Of a stretch of 22,727 nt of DNA, positions 5,802-13,181 are shown piece by piece. This DNA is from a virus, in IMG/VR virus record IMGVR_UViG_3300030107_004877, positions 1 through 22,727 of that record; one strand, 5' to 3'. Numbering within the stretch: the stretch's first letter is position 1; each line of letters opens with the position of its first letter. A model generated the notes under the pieces. The model did not search any database. It saw only the letters and a program-made list of their open reading frames with translations, and was not told the DNA's origin. Both the position numbers and the translations under genes were made by a program.

Positions 5802-7913
5802 ATGGTCAACTACGAGATTAAATCCCAACTTGCTAAGTTGCTTGCAACTGAAGATTTGGTAGTTGAACATAAGAATATTTCTACTGCTCAATTTAATGTT
5901 GAGTCCAGGGTTCTTACTTTACCTTTATGGAAAAAGGCTACTAATATTGTTTATGATTTGTTAGTTGGTCATGAAGTTGGACATGCACTTTATACTCCCA
6001 ATAGATGGGGGTTTAAAATTCCACAACAATTTGTTAATGTTGTGGAGGATGCACGTATTGATAAATTAATGAAGCGTAAGTATCCAGGACTTTCAAAAAC
6101 TTTTTATTATGGTTATCAGGAGTTAAATGACAATGATTTCTTTGACATTGATGGTGAAGATCTTACTACTCTTAATCTTGCTGATAGGGGTAATTTATAT
6201 TTCAAGGTGGGTAACTTCGTTGATATATCTTTTTCAACTGTTGAAAAGAAGATTATCTCGTTAATAGAATCTTGTGAAACTTTTGATGATACTCTTGTCG
6301 CTGCAGCAAAACTTTATGAGTATTGTAAGGAAGAAGTAAAACAGAAGGAAAAGAGTGTAGAAGTTATATCTAATAAAGATATATCTCCTGATCCAGATCA
6401 AGGTAATGAAACTTTTGAAGAAGAATTTTTTGATGAAGGATATCAGGATGAGGAATTAAGTGAGGGAGAGATAGAAAAGATAATAGAAAATAAAGGTGCT
6501 TCTAATTCATCACCAGAACCTGAAGTCTCAACTGATACTGCTTTTCATGAAAGAACTCAAGAGTTAAATGATTTTAGACAACATAGGGAAAATGTATACC
6601 TAGAACTTCCTAAGCTTATTTTAGATAATGTAATTGCATCTAATTCTGAAATTCATAGTGTTTTAGAAGAAAGTTGGAAGACTCAATCTATTCCTATGGA
6701 GCAAGAAGATCCTTATACTGGAAGGAAGGTACTTTATAAAGCTGATTTTGATTATGTGGATGAAGAATATAATGAATTTAAGAATAATGCTAAGAAAGAA
6801 GTAAATTATTTGGTAAAGGAATTTGAATCTAAAAAAGCAGCAGATTCATATGCCCGTGCTGCTACTTCTAAAACTGGAATTTTAGATTGTTCTAAACTTC
6901 ATACTTATAAGTATAATGAAGATCTTTTTAGAAAAGTAACTACTCTAGCTGATGGTAAAAATCATGGATTAATATTCATGTTGGATTGGTCTGGATCAAT
7001 GCATTATACTATGCATGATACTATTAAACAGTTATTCAATCTTATATGGTTTTGTAATAAAGTTAATATTCCTTTTGAGGTTTATGCTTTTACTAATGGT
7101 TATGAGAACTGGAAAGAAGGGAACTCTCTCCCTAGAATGGAAAAAGAAGAATATAAGTTAGTTGTAAATGAAGATTTTACATTAATGAATTTTCTTACTA
7201 GTAAGGTAAGTAAAAATGTATTAGAAAAGCAAATGAAATCTTTATGGAGGGTAGTGTATGCTTTTAAAGAATATGGAGTACAATATACTCTTCCTGGGCA
7301 ATTTCATTTAGGTGGAACTCCTTTTAATGAAGCTTTAATTTCTTTACATCAAATCATTCCTCATTTTCAAAAGGAAACTAAAATACAAAAAGTCCAGTGT
7401 ATACTTTTAACAGATGGAGAAGCAAATGTTTTACCTTATCATAAATGGGTAAGCCGGGCTTGGGAAATGGAACCTTTTATGGGATGTCGTAATATTCATC
7501 CTCAATCTTCCTATATTCGTAATCGTAAAACTGGACATATCTATCAAGTTGATTATCAATTTTGGAAGTTTGGTGAAATTCTTTTAAAAGATTTAAAACA
7601 ATCTTTTCCTGATACTAATTTTATTGGAATTAGATTAGTTTCTAATAGGGATTTTGGATCTTTTATTCGTAGATATCAACCTCTAGATGATAAAGAAATG
7701 AGACAAGCTAGAAGAGAAAAGTCTTATAACATTACCACTGGGGGATATGATTCTTATTTTGTAATGAATGCTTCTTCTTTATCTTCTGATGATTCATTTG
7801 AGGTGGAAGAGGATGCATCTAAAGCAAGGATTAGAAATGCTTTTTCTAAAAGTCTTAAATCTAAAGCGTTAAATAAAAAAGTCTTAAGTAAGTTTATGGA
7901 TTTGGTATGTTGA
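5802..7913 (+). CDS. HExxH metallopeptidase-like and VWA (CobT-like) protein
   Basis: This 703-aa protein has two recognisable parts. Near the N-terminus a zincin helix GHEVGHAL gives H57-E58-x-x-H61, followed by NVVEDARIDKLMKRKYP (79-95), where E82 or D83 may be the third ligand, as in other VWA-linked peptidases of this type. An acidic, low-complexity linker spans about 180-250. A von Willebrand factor A domain begins at FMLDWSGSM with the MIDAS motif D395-x-S397-x-S399; later LLTDGEAN fits the VWA fold. A CobS-type AAA+ ATPase follows after 79 bases, matching the MoxR/VWA and CobS/CobT partnership. In cyanophages such a gene is often named peptidase or CobT-like. No cobaltochelatase CobN is seen, so a role in cobalamin is doubtful. 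Whether it cleaves peptides is unknown. Confidence 0.85.
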   Translation: MVNYEIKSQLAKLLATEDLVVEHKNISTAQFNVESRVLTLPLWKKATNIVYDLLVGHEVGHALYTPNRWGFKIPQQFVNVVEDARIDKLMKRKYPGLSKTFYYGYQELNDNDFFDIDGEDLTTLNLADRGNLYFKVGNFVDISFSTVEKKIISLIESCETFDDTLVAAAKLYEYCKEEVKQKEKSVEVISNKDISPDPDQGNETFEEEFFDEGYQDEELSEGEIEKIIENKGASNSSPEPEVSTDTAFHERTQELNDFRQHRENVYLELPKLILDNVIASNSEIHSVLEESWKTQSIPMEQEDPYTGRKVLYKADFDYVDEEYNEFKNNAKKEVNYLVKEFESKKAADSYARAATSKTGILDCSKLHTYKYNEDLFRKVTTLADGKNHGLIFMLDWSGSMHYTMHDTIKQLFNLIWFCNKVNIPFEVYAFTNGYENWKEGNSLPRMEKEEYKLVVNEDFTLMNFLTSKVSKNVLEKQMKSLWRVVYAFKEYGVQYTLPGQFHLGGTPFNEALISLHQIIPHFQKETKIQKVQCILLTDGEANVLPYHKWVSRAWEMEPFMGCRNIHPQSSYIRNRKTGHIYQVDYQFWKFGEILLKDLKQSFPDTNFIGIRLVSNRDFGSFIRRYQPLDDKEMRQARREKSYNITTGGYDSYFVMNASSLSSDDSFEVEEDASKARIRNAFSKSLKSKALNKKVLSKFMDLVC

Positions 7914-7992
7914 CCACTTTCCATAGCGTCTACTTCATTCATCCAATTACTTTATTATCAGTTATACTAAGATCATTGAAAAGAACACCACT

Positions 7993-9090
7993 ATGTTTGA
8001 GATTAAAATGACCAGAGAGCAAATTATCGAAGGTCTGAAATCCAACTATGGAACAGAATTCACTGCTGCAGATGTAAAGGGGTTTTGTGCAATGAATGAC
8101 ATTGCTTATCAGACGGTTACTAAAAAAATTGAACAATTTAAAGTTGGGAGAGGTAAGTGGAATCTACAAGTAACTACTAAAGTAGTTGAAAATATTGAGA
8201 ATTCTTTTGCTGCACCAGCTGTTGATCCTAGATTAGAAGAGAATCTTATTCCAGAACAGGATGAGACTTTCATTAAGTTTGGTTCTTTTAATGATATAAA
8301 GACTATTATTAAAACTAAACAATTTTACCCTAGTTTTATTACAGGTCTTTCAGGTAATGGTAAAACTTTCAGTGTAGAGCAAGCATGTGCTCAACTAAAT
8401 AGAGAGTTAATTAGAGTTAATATTACAATTGAAACAGACGAAGATGACCTTATTGGTGGGTTTCGCCTTATTGATGGTAACACTGTATGGCATAATGGAC
8501 CAGTTATCGAAGCACTGGAAAGGGGAGCTGTCCTCCTTTTAGATGAGATTGATTTAGCATCTAATAAGATTTTATGTTTACAGCCAGTATTAGAAGGGAA
8601 GGGAATTTTTCTTAAGAAGATAGGTAAGATAGTAAAACCTTCTCCTGGATTTACAATAGTTGCTACTGCTAATACAAAAGGTAAAGGATCTGAAGATGGA
8701 AGATTCATTGGAACTAATATTCTCAATGAAGCATTTCTTGAAAGATTTCCTGTAACTTTTGAACAAGATTATCCAGCACCTAGTATTGAAACTAAAATTT
8801 TGAAAAAGGTTTCTTCTACTTTGGGGGTAGAGGATAATGATTTTTGTAAGAAATTGGTAGATTGGGGTGATATTATTAGAAAGACTTTTTATGATGGTGG
8901 TATAGATGAAATAATTAGTACTCGTAGATTAGTTCATATTATTCATGCTTATAGTATCTTTAATGATAAATTAAAAGCAATCTGTGTATGTATTAATAGG
9001 TTTGATGAAGAGACTAAACAATCTTTTTTAGAGTTATATGATAAAGTGGATTCTACTGTGCAATTACCTGTACAAGAATCTGGACAATAG
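7993..9090 (+). CDS. cobS: CobS-type (MoxR-class) AAA+ ATPase
   Basis: This 365-aa protein has a short N-terminal region, possibly with a helix-turn-helix-like fold (about 10-60), and an AAA+ core. The Walker A motif GLSGNGKT is at 118-125, ETDEDDLIGGF at 147-157 is typical of the CobS/MoxR class, Walker B VLLLDEID has D184-E185, sensor 1 is ATAN with N227, and the arginine finger region is FLERF (249-252). CobS is a subunit of aerobic cobaltochelatase in bacteria; T4-like cyanophages widely carry this gene, but no CobN is found here. The VWA/HExxH protein upstream is the probable partner, so the pair may act as an ATP-driven remodelling or maturation machine. A second in-frame ATG at 8008 is also a possible start. 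Confidence 0.88.
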   Translation: MFEIKMTREQIIEGLKSNYGTEFTAADVKGFCAMNDIAYQTVTKKIEQFKVGRGKWNLQVTTKVVENIENSFAAPAVDPRLEENLIPEQDETFIKFGSFNDIKTIIKTKQFYPSFITGLSGNGKTFSVEQACAQLNRELIRVNITIETDEDDLIGGFRLIDGNTVWHNGPVIEALERGAVLLLDEIDLASNKILCLQPVLEGKGIFLKKIGKIVKPSPGFTIVATANTKGKGSEDGRFIGTNILNEAFLERFPVTFEQDYPAPSIETKILKKVSSTLGVEDNDFCKKLVDWGDIIRKTFYDGGIDEIISTRRLVHIIHAYSIFNDKLKAICVCINRFDEETKQSFLELYDKVDSTVQLPVQESGQ

Positions 9091-9104
9091 AGGACATTGG
9101 TGTT

Positions 9105-9788
9105 ATGATTAATGCATGGAGCTTACTTTATGAAGAACTTAATGGGACAATGGATGAGACCTATCCAATTAAAAAGGAGGGTAAAATGACTAATGAAAAG
9201 AAAAATGATGATGTAGTAGTCTTGGGAGATACCAAAGATTATGATTGTGGAATGGATGGATATGATTGGGGTGATGATGGATTTAGTATAACTGGTAATC
9301 CTAATGCTTCTCCAGACACTTTAAACTTTGGGGTTATGCCTGGAGGTTTAGGTGAAGATCATCTTAATTTGAGTCCAGGTGCTGGAAATACTGCATGGGA
9401 TGATAATAAGTATTATGCTGATGGGTATGATCCTTATCCTACCTGTGGAAGTGTGACAAAACCTCAACCAGATTTAAAAAGTGGATCCACTCACAAATAC
9501 CAAGAAGATAAAGGTATTGCTGATTTAAAAGATTATGTCATTTCCACCTATAAGGGACATTATACAAATAACAATTCAGATGTCCAGACTCTTGATCTTA
9601 TTCATTCTGTGGGTGATGCTGAGTCCTTCTGTCGATCAAATGCCATTAAGTATTTGAGTCGTTATGATAAGAAGGGATCAGCAAAGAATGATATACTAAA
9701 AGCAATGCATTATTGCTTACTCCTTTATTATTTCAGCGGCAACACTCAAGAACCTGATTACACTAACACTCGTTATGAAACTTTCTGA
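9105..9788 (+). CDS. Protein with C-terminal DUF3310-like domain
   Basis: This ORF encodes 227 aa. The C-terminal 60 residues, with HSVGDAESFCRSNAIKYLSR and YDKKGSAKNDILKAMHYCL, match the DUF3310 pattern (FCxGNAIKYLxR..KKG...DLxKAxxYL) seen in many phage proteins of unknown function and sometimes loosely labelled nucleotide kinase. The N-terminal part is acidic and Gly/Asp/Tyr-rich (a run like DYDCGMDGYDWGDDGF) and probably disordered. The start is ambiguous. ATG 9105 follows cobS closely, but a very strong Shine-Dalgarno at 9174-9180 points to ATG 9186, giving 200 aa. The 3' end overlaps gp45 by 14 bases, suggesting coupled translation. Confidence 0.75.
   Translation: MINAWSLLYEELNGTMDETYPIKKEGKMTNEKKNDDVVVLGDTKDYDCGMDGYDWGDDGFSITGNPNASPDTLNFGVMPGGLGEDHLNLSPGAGNTAWDDNKYYADGYDPYPTCGSVTKPQPDLKSGSTHKYQEDKGIADLKDYVISTYKGHYTNNNSDVQTLDLIHSVGDAESFCRSNAIKYLSRYDKKGSAKNDILKAMHYCLLLYYFSGNTQEPDYTNTRYETF
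9174..9180 (+). promoter_or_regulatory. Strong Shine-Dalgarno AAGGAGG favouring an internal start at 9186
   Basis: AAGGAGG followed by GTAAA and ATG 9186 is one of the best ribosome binding sites in the window, yet it lies 70 bases inside the longest reading frame of the DUF3310-like gene. Either translation starts at 9186, or two forms are made. Confidence 0.6.
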
Positions 9789-10440
9789 TAAAACAATTTT
9801 ACTTCTCAAGAATTTCTCTTCTATTAATCAATCTATTCTTTTTAAACAGGGAAATAAATTACGCACTATTAGTGTGATGAAGAACATCTTAGCAGAAGCA
9901 ACTATTTCTGAAGATCTTCCTAGAGATTTTGGTATCTATGATTTAAATCAATTCCTTAATGGATTATCTCTTCATCAGAGCGCAGACTTAGATTTTGCTA
10001 AGGATGAACATGTGGTGATTAAAGAAGGTAAGATGCGTTCTAAGTATTTCTTTGCAGATCCTTCTGTTATTGTTTCTCCACCAGAAAAGGAGATTACACT
10101 ACCTTCTGAGGATGTATCTTTTGTTATTACTAGTCAACAACTGGAAAAACTTAAGAAAGCAGCATCCATTTATCAATTACCTGATATTTCTGCCATTGGG
10201 GAAGCAGGAGTAGTGAAATTAGTAGCCAGAGATAAGAAGAATAATACTTCTAATGATTTTTCTATTGTAGTTGGTGAGACAGATAAAGAATTTGTTTTTA
10301 ATTTTAAGGAAGAGAATTTGAAGATTATTCCTGGATCATATGATGTAGTGGTTTCTTCTAAACTTTTATCTAAATTTACTGCTCAGAATTATGAGTTAAC
10401 CTATTACATAGCATTAGAACCTGATTCTACATTTGAATAA
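9775..10440 (+). CDS. gp45: Sliding clamp, DNA polymerase accessory protein gp45
   Basis: This 221-aa protein corresponds to T4 gp45 (228 aa), the trimeric processivity ring that tethers gp43 to DNA and also activates late transcription with gp33/gp55. The N-terminus MKLSDKTILLLKNFSSINQS parallels T4 (MKLSKDTTALLKNFATIN). Conserved segments IYDLNQFLNGLSL (54-66), FADPS (about 94-98) and the C-terminal YYIALEPDSTFE agree with T4 IALEADSTHDF. The ATG lies 14 bases inside the preceding gene, and the stop overlaps the next start (TAATG). In T4 this mRNA is a RegA target; a regA homolog is present at 16996. The late promoters in this window fit its second role. Confidence 0.95.
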   Translation: MKLSDKTILLLKNFSSINQSILFKQGNKLRTISVMKNILAEATISEDLPRDFGIYDLNQFLNGLSLHQSADLDFAKDEHVVIKEGKMRSKYFFADPSVIVSPPEKEITLPSEDVSFVITSQQLEKLKKAASIYQLPDISAIGEAGVVKLVARDKKNNTSNDFSIVVGETDKEFVFNFKEENLKIIPGSYDVVVSSKLLSKFTAQNYELTYYIALEPDSTFE

Positions 10441-10670
10441 TGAAACCAACTGAAAATTTAGAGCAACTCTTAGAAAGATTTACTAAGAGAATTGCACAGA
10501 TAGAAATAGAAGCAGATGGTCCTGTTCGAGAGGCATATCTGCACCCTACTGAACAACTTCATTATCTTAGAGGATGTAAAGATACGGTGGTGTATCTTAT
10601 GACTGGTAAATTACCTAATGATGGTAATCATGATGGTATGAAGGATCATAAACCACCATCTGATGATTAA
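10440..10670 (+). CDS. Small hypothetical protein after gp45
   Basis: The 76-residue product has a helical N-terminal half (LEQLLERFTKRIAQIEIEADG) and a hydrophilic, Asp/His/Pro-rich tail ending KPPSDD. The start overlaps the gp45 stop by one base, and the stop overlaps the next gene by 8 bases. No motif is recognised. Its position between the clamp and the clamp loader suggests expression with the replication genes, but a function cannot be stated. Confidence 0.75.
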   Translation: MKPTENLEQLLERFTKRIAQIEIEADGPVREAYLHPTEQLHYLRGCKDTVVYLMTGKLPNDGNHDGMKDHKPPSDD

Positions 10671-10902
10671 GTTTCAAGTTGGTGGTAAAGAATTTGATGA
10701 TTGGACACTTGCACAAGATCAAGCTGTTCAATTGTTAGAGGATGGTGTAGAGTATGTAACTATAATGCAATGGAATGATGAAAGAAAGACTTGGGGGTTG
10801 CTTCAAGAATTGAACTTAGAGAGGGGGATTATGCCGAATCCAAATTTCGGCACCACTTCTCTTACACCACACTATGTGAAATTGAGAAATTATGAGAGAT
10901 GA
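10663..10902 (+). CDS. Small hypothetical protein before gp44
   Basis: This 79-aa protein begins MIKFQVGGKEFDDWTLAQDQAVQLLEDG, a mixed beta-alpha segment; the pattern suggests a small compact fold. The C-terminal part (NFGTTSLTPHYVKLRNYER) is basic. It starts 8 bases inside the preceding gene and overlaps gp44 by 11 bases, so it is tightly coupled to the clamp loader gene. I do not recognise a family. Confidence 0.75.
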   Translation: MIKFQVGGKEFDDWTLAQDQAVQLLEDGVEYVTIMQWNDERKTWGLLQELNLERGIMPNPNFGTTSLTPHYVKLRNYER

Positions 10903-11836
10903 ATTCCTGTGGGTTGAAAAATATAGACCCAAGACAATTGAAGAATGTATTCTCCCAGAAAGTACTAAGAAAACTTTTCTTGAATTCTTAAATAAAGGGG
11001 AGGTGCCTAATCTTCTTCTTTCTGGACCTGCTGGTTGTGGAAAGACTACAGTTGCTAAAGCACTTTGCAATCAACTAGGAGTTGATTATTATGTTATCAA
11101 CGGATCGGATGAGGGAAGATTCCTCGATACAGTCCGAAATAATGCAAAAAACTTTGCCTCAACAGTCTCCCTTACCTCCGATAGTAGACATAAAGTCATT
11201 ATCATTGATGAGGCCGATAACACCACCCCAGACGTCCAGTTACTCCTTAGGGCCAGCATTGAAGAGTTTTCCCGTAATTGTAGGTTCATCTTCACTTGCA
11301 ACTATAAGAATAAAATTATCGAACCATTACATTCCAGGTGTGCTGTGGTCGAGTTTGGCATTCGTGGGAAAGAAAAACAAGAGGTTGCGGCTTCTTTCTT
11401 CTCCAGACTTAACTTTATCTTGGACCAAGAACGGTGCCAAGCTGATAAGAGGGTCCTAGCTGAACTTATCAACAAACACTTTCCAGATTGGCGTAGGGTG
11501 ATCAATGAGTGTCAAAGATATTCAGTAGGTGGACAAATAGATTCTGGAATTCTTGCAACTTTTACCGAAGTAAAAACAAATGATCTCATTAAAAACCTCA
11601 AAGAGAAGAATTTCCCGGAAGTACGTAAGTGGGTCGTTAATAATTTGGACAATGATTCTTCTGTACTTCTTAGGCGTATTTACGATGCTCTTTATAGCAC
11701 CCTTGAAAACCATAGTATCCCTGCTGCTGTTCTCATTATTGCTAAGTATCAGTATCAAATTGCCTTTGTGGCCGACCAAGAAATAAATATGTTAGCATGT
11801 CTAACTGAATTAATGGTAGAGTGTGAATTCAAATAA
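10892..11836 (+). CDS. gp44: Clamp loader large subunit gp44 (AAA+ ATPase)
   Basis: The 314-aa product corresponds to T4 gp44 (319 aa), the ATPase of the gp44/62 complex that opens and loads the gp45 ring. The opening FLWVEKYRPKTIEECILP is the typical clamp-loader N-terminus. Walker A GPAGCGKT is at 45-52, Walker B IIIDEAD has D106-E107, sensor 1 is FTCNYKNK (134-141), and the SRC arginine finger motif is at 148-150. The collar domain follows to the C-terminus. Between about 11100 and 11500 the codons are more often C-ending and the GC content is visibly higher than in the flanking genes, which may reflect recombination with a related phage. In T4 gp62 follows directly, but here it is 4.8 kb downstream. 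Confidence 0.96.
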   Translation: MRDEFLWVEKYRPKTIEECILPESTKKTFLEFLNKGEVPNLLLSGPAGCGKTTVAKALCNQLGVDYYVINGSDEGRFLDTVRNNAKNFASTVSLTSDSRHKVIIIDEADNTTPDVQLLLRASIEEFSRNCRFIFTCNYKNKIIEPLHSRCAVVEFGIRGKEKQEVAASFFSRLNFILDQERCQADKRVLAELINKHFPDWRRVINECQRYSVGGQIDSGILATFTEVKTNDLIKNLKEKNFPEVRKWVVNNLDNDSSVLLRRIYDALYSTLENHSIPAAVLIIAKYQYQIAFVADQEINMLACLTELMVECEFK

Positions 11837-12236
11837 AGTTTTTGTTAATGGGACATTCGATGTCCTTCATAGAGGACATCTTGAACTTTTAAATTATGCA
11901 AAAACCTTTGGGTATGTTATTGTTGGGATTGATACTGACGAATGTGTAAGAGAAAAGAAAGGACAAGGCAGACCCATATATAATCAATATGAGAGAAAAT
12001 TTCTTCTTGAAAACTTAAAATCAGTTGATGAAGTAATATTCTTTTCTAGTGAACTAGAATTTGAAGAGTTGATAAAATCACTCAATCCTGATATAATTAT
12101 AGTAGGTTCTGATTGGAAAGAGAAATCCACTATTAAATCTTATTATGATGGTAATCTAATTTTCTTTGATAGAATGGAGGATTATTCTACAACTAATATA
12201 ATTTTAAAAATTCTGGACACCTATAAAAATGATTGA
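11823..12236 (+). CDS. Cytidylyltransferase-like nucleotidyltransferase (HldE-C/TagD type)
   Basis: This 137-aa protein is a short HxGH-type nucleotidyltransferase. NGTFDVLHRGH at 9-19 gives H16-x-G18-H19, the nucleotide-binding signature. RPIYNQYERKFLLENLKSVDEV (50-71) and DIIIVGSDW (90-98) follow in the family order, and YSTTNII (121-127) resembles the S/T-T-x-I motif that closes the active site. Relatives make ADP-heptose (HldE C-domain), CDP-glycerol or similar activated compounds from a phosphate substrate and ATP or CTP. The true substrate cannot be read here. The start is GTG 11823, inside the end of gp44. It may supply a donor for a surface glycan together with the glycosyltransferase at 14742. 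Confidence 0.8.
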   Translation: MNSNKVFVNGTFDVLHRGHLELLNYAKTFGYVIVGIDTDECVREKKGQGRPIYNQYERKFLLENLKSVDEVIFFSSELEFEELIKSLNPDIIIVGSDWKEKSTIKSYYDGNLIFFDRMEDYSTTNIILKILDTYKND

Positions 12237-12390
12237 AAAGCAAGATCAGATTGTTCAAAGAATTAAGGAATTAGCATTATTTCTTGGTTCTGAAGCAGAA
12301 ATAGTGACTTGCTCTGATCATAGTGGTGCTTTTTGGAAAAAAATTGTTATAGAATATAATAAAGGAGAAAAAGATGAAAAAAATAATTAA
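12229..12390 (+). CDS. Small hypothetical protein (53 aa)
   Basis: ATG 12229 overlaps the end of the nucleotidyltransferase gene by 8 bases. The 53-residue product has an amphipathic helix (QDQIVQRIKELALFLG), then a probable beta segment (SEAEIVTCSDHSGAFWKKIVIEY) and a charged tail ending KDEKNN. The next gene starts 17 bases before its end. No family is recognised; packing is the main support. Confidence 0.55.
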   Translation: MIEKQDQIVQRIKELALFLGSEAEIVTCSDHSGAFWKKIVIEYNKGEKDEKNN

Positions 12391-12505
12391 ATGGATAAAA
12401 GAACATCTTCCCAGATGGTTAGATATTAATGAATCTAAACCTTGGGAGAAAAAATCCTCCACATGGGAGGATACCGCCCCTTCTGAATATGAACCAAATG
12501 ACTAA
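12374..12505 (+). CDS. Small hypothetical protein (43 aa)
   Basis: ATG 12374 follows a usable Shine-Dalgarno (AAAGGAGAAA) and overlaps the preceding small gene. The 43-aa product starts MKKIIKWIKEHLPRWLD, a basic amphipathic helix that might touch membranes or nucleic acid, and ends in an acidic tail (WEDTAPSEYEPND). No family is recognised. Confidence 0.55.
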   Translation: MKKIIKWIKEHLPRWLDINESKPWEKKSSTWEDTAPSEYEPND

Positions 12506-12749
12506 AGATTTTTATAGAGTAGTTGCATCTGCTCAAACTCGTGATCCTTATCCAGTTTATAAGTACTTTGAAGATCCTGAAGAATGGATTGGGAGGGGAA
12601 CTGTTGTAGTTTCTTGCAAAGATGGTAAGGTTGATGTTAAAATAATGGAGAAGGATTCTATCAAGATCCATCATATACATGTACATACAGATGATGGTCC
12701 TGTTAAAACAATAGTTACTGAACAATTCGAACATCCAGAAAAACCATGA
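12489..12749 (+). CDS. Small hypothetical protein (86 aa)
   Basis: The ORF can be read from ATG 12489 (or 12498, or further upstream at 12429). I choose 12489 because it keeps only a 17-base overlap with the preceding gene. The product MNQMTKDFYRVVASAQTRDP continues into a likely beta-rich half (GTVVVSCKDGKVDVKIM, IKIHHIHVHTDDGP). The histidine-rich IHHIHVH strand is notable but does not form a motif I can name. The stop overlaps the next ATG (ATGA). Confidence 0.65.
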   Translation: MNQMTKDFYRVVASAQTRDPYPVYKYFEDPEEWIGRGTVVVSCKDGKVDVKIMEKDSIKIHHIHVHTDDGPVKTIVTEQFEHPEKP

Positions 12750-13024
12750 GTACAATTATGACTAAATTATCAAAAAAGAAAAGGCATCAAGTAAAATCTA
12801 GATGGTATTATATTTTCTGGGGTGCTGCTACTTTATCAGTATTTGCAGGACAGATGTATGTTGGTTCTGGATATCGTAGGATGTCAAAAAGTTTTGATAG
12901 AATTGTTAATACTGTTATAATAGAAGTGGAAAAACTAAATCCACCTGCTCATGGAGGTATGTCACCAGAGGCATGGGAAGATGAATTAAGAAATCCTATA
13001 CAATATCTTAATGATTCTAATTAA
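12746..13024 (+). CDS. Small single-pass membrane protein (92 aa)
   Basis: The N-terminus is strongly basic (MTKLSKKKRHQVKSR), followed by one hydrophobic segment (WYYIFWGAATLSVFAGQMYVG, about residues 20-40) and a soluble C-terminal part (MSKSFDRIVNTVIIEVEKLNPP). The charge distribution suggests an N-in, C-out membrane anchor. It overlaps its neighbours on both sides and is followed by another one-helix membrane peptide. No family is recognised. Confidence 0.7.
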   Translation: MSTIMTKLSKKKRHQVKSRWYYIFWGAATLSVFAGQMYVGSGYRRMSKSFDRIVNTVIIEVEKLNPPAHGGMSPEAWEDELRNPIQYLNDSN

Positions 13025-13181
13025 TATAATACCTCATGGAAATTTTCCTGGACTTGGCCCCAGTGGACAAGTGGTTGCTATTGCTATTGCTATTCTTTTT
13101 AGTGGAGTAGCAGCAGGTATTTGGTTTTCTTTTGGCCCAGGTAATGAGAAATTGGCAGATCCTTGGGATGACGACGATTAA
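13011..13181 (+). CDS. PsbN-like single-helix membrane peptide
   Basis: This 56-residue ORF overlaps the preceding gene by 14 bases and its stop overlaps the next ATG (TAATG). It has a Gly/Pro-rich start (HGNFPGLGPSGQ), one transmembrane helix (VVAIAIAILFSGVAAGIWF, about 22-40) and the tail FGPGNEKLADPWDDDD. This arrangement closely resembles photosystem II PsbN of cyanobacteria, whose helix is followed by FG-x-PS-x-x-L-x-DPF and a run of acidic residues. PsbN assists photosystem II assembly and repair. The phage copy has a longer N-terminus and Trp in place of Phe after DP. The call rests on my alignment by eye of a short protein; a structureless membrane peptide is the alternative. Confidence 0.55.
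   Translation: MILINIIPHGNFPGLGPSGQVVAIAIAILFSGVAAGIWFSFGPGNEKLADPWDDDD

Noticed and set aside
7914-7992. TATACT at 7963-7968 as a -10 promoter element before cobS
   Set aside because: No acceptable -35 lies 16-18 bases upstream, and no TAAATA late motif is present in this 79-base gap.
8391-8726. Minus-strand ORF of 111 codons opposite cobS
   Set aside because: It is antisense to the conserved AAA+ core, has no recognisable motif, and no ribosome binding site or promoter is seen.
11082-11459. Plus-strand 125-codon frame inside gp44
   Set aside because: It is a shadow frame made possible by the GC-richer patch of gp44; the gp44 frame carries all AAA+ motifs.
12435-12755. Minus-strand ORF of 106 codons opposite the 12489 gene
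   Set aside because: It mirrors the plus-strand gene over the same length. The plus frame fits the overlap chain with its neighbours; the minus frame does not.
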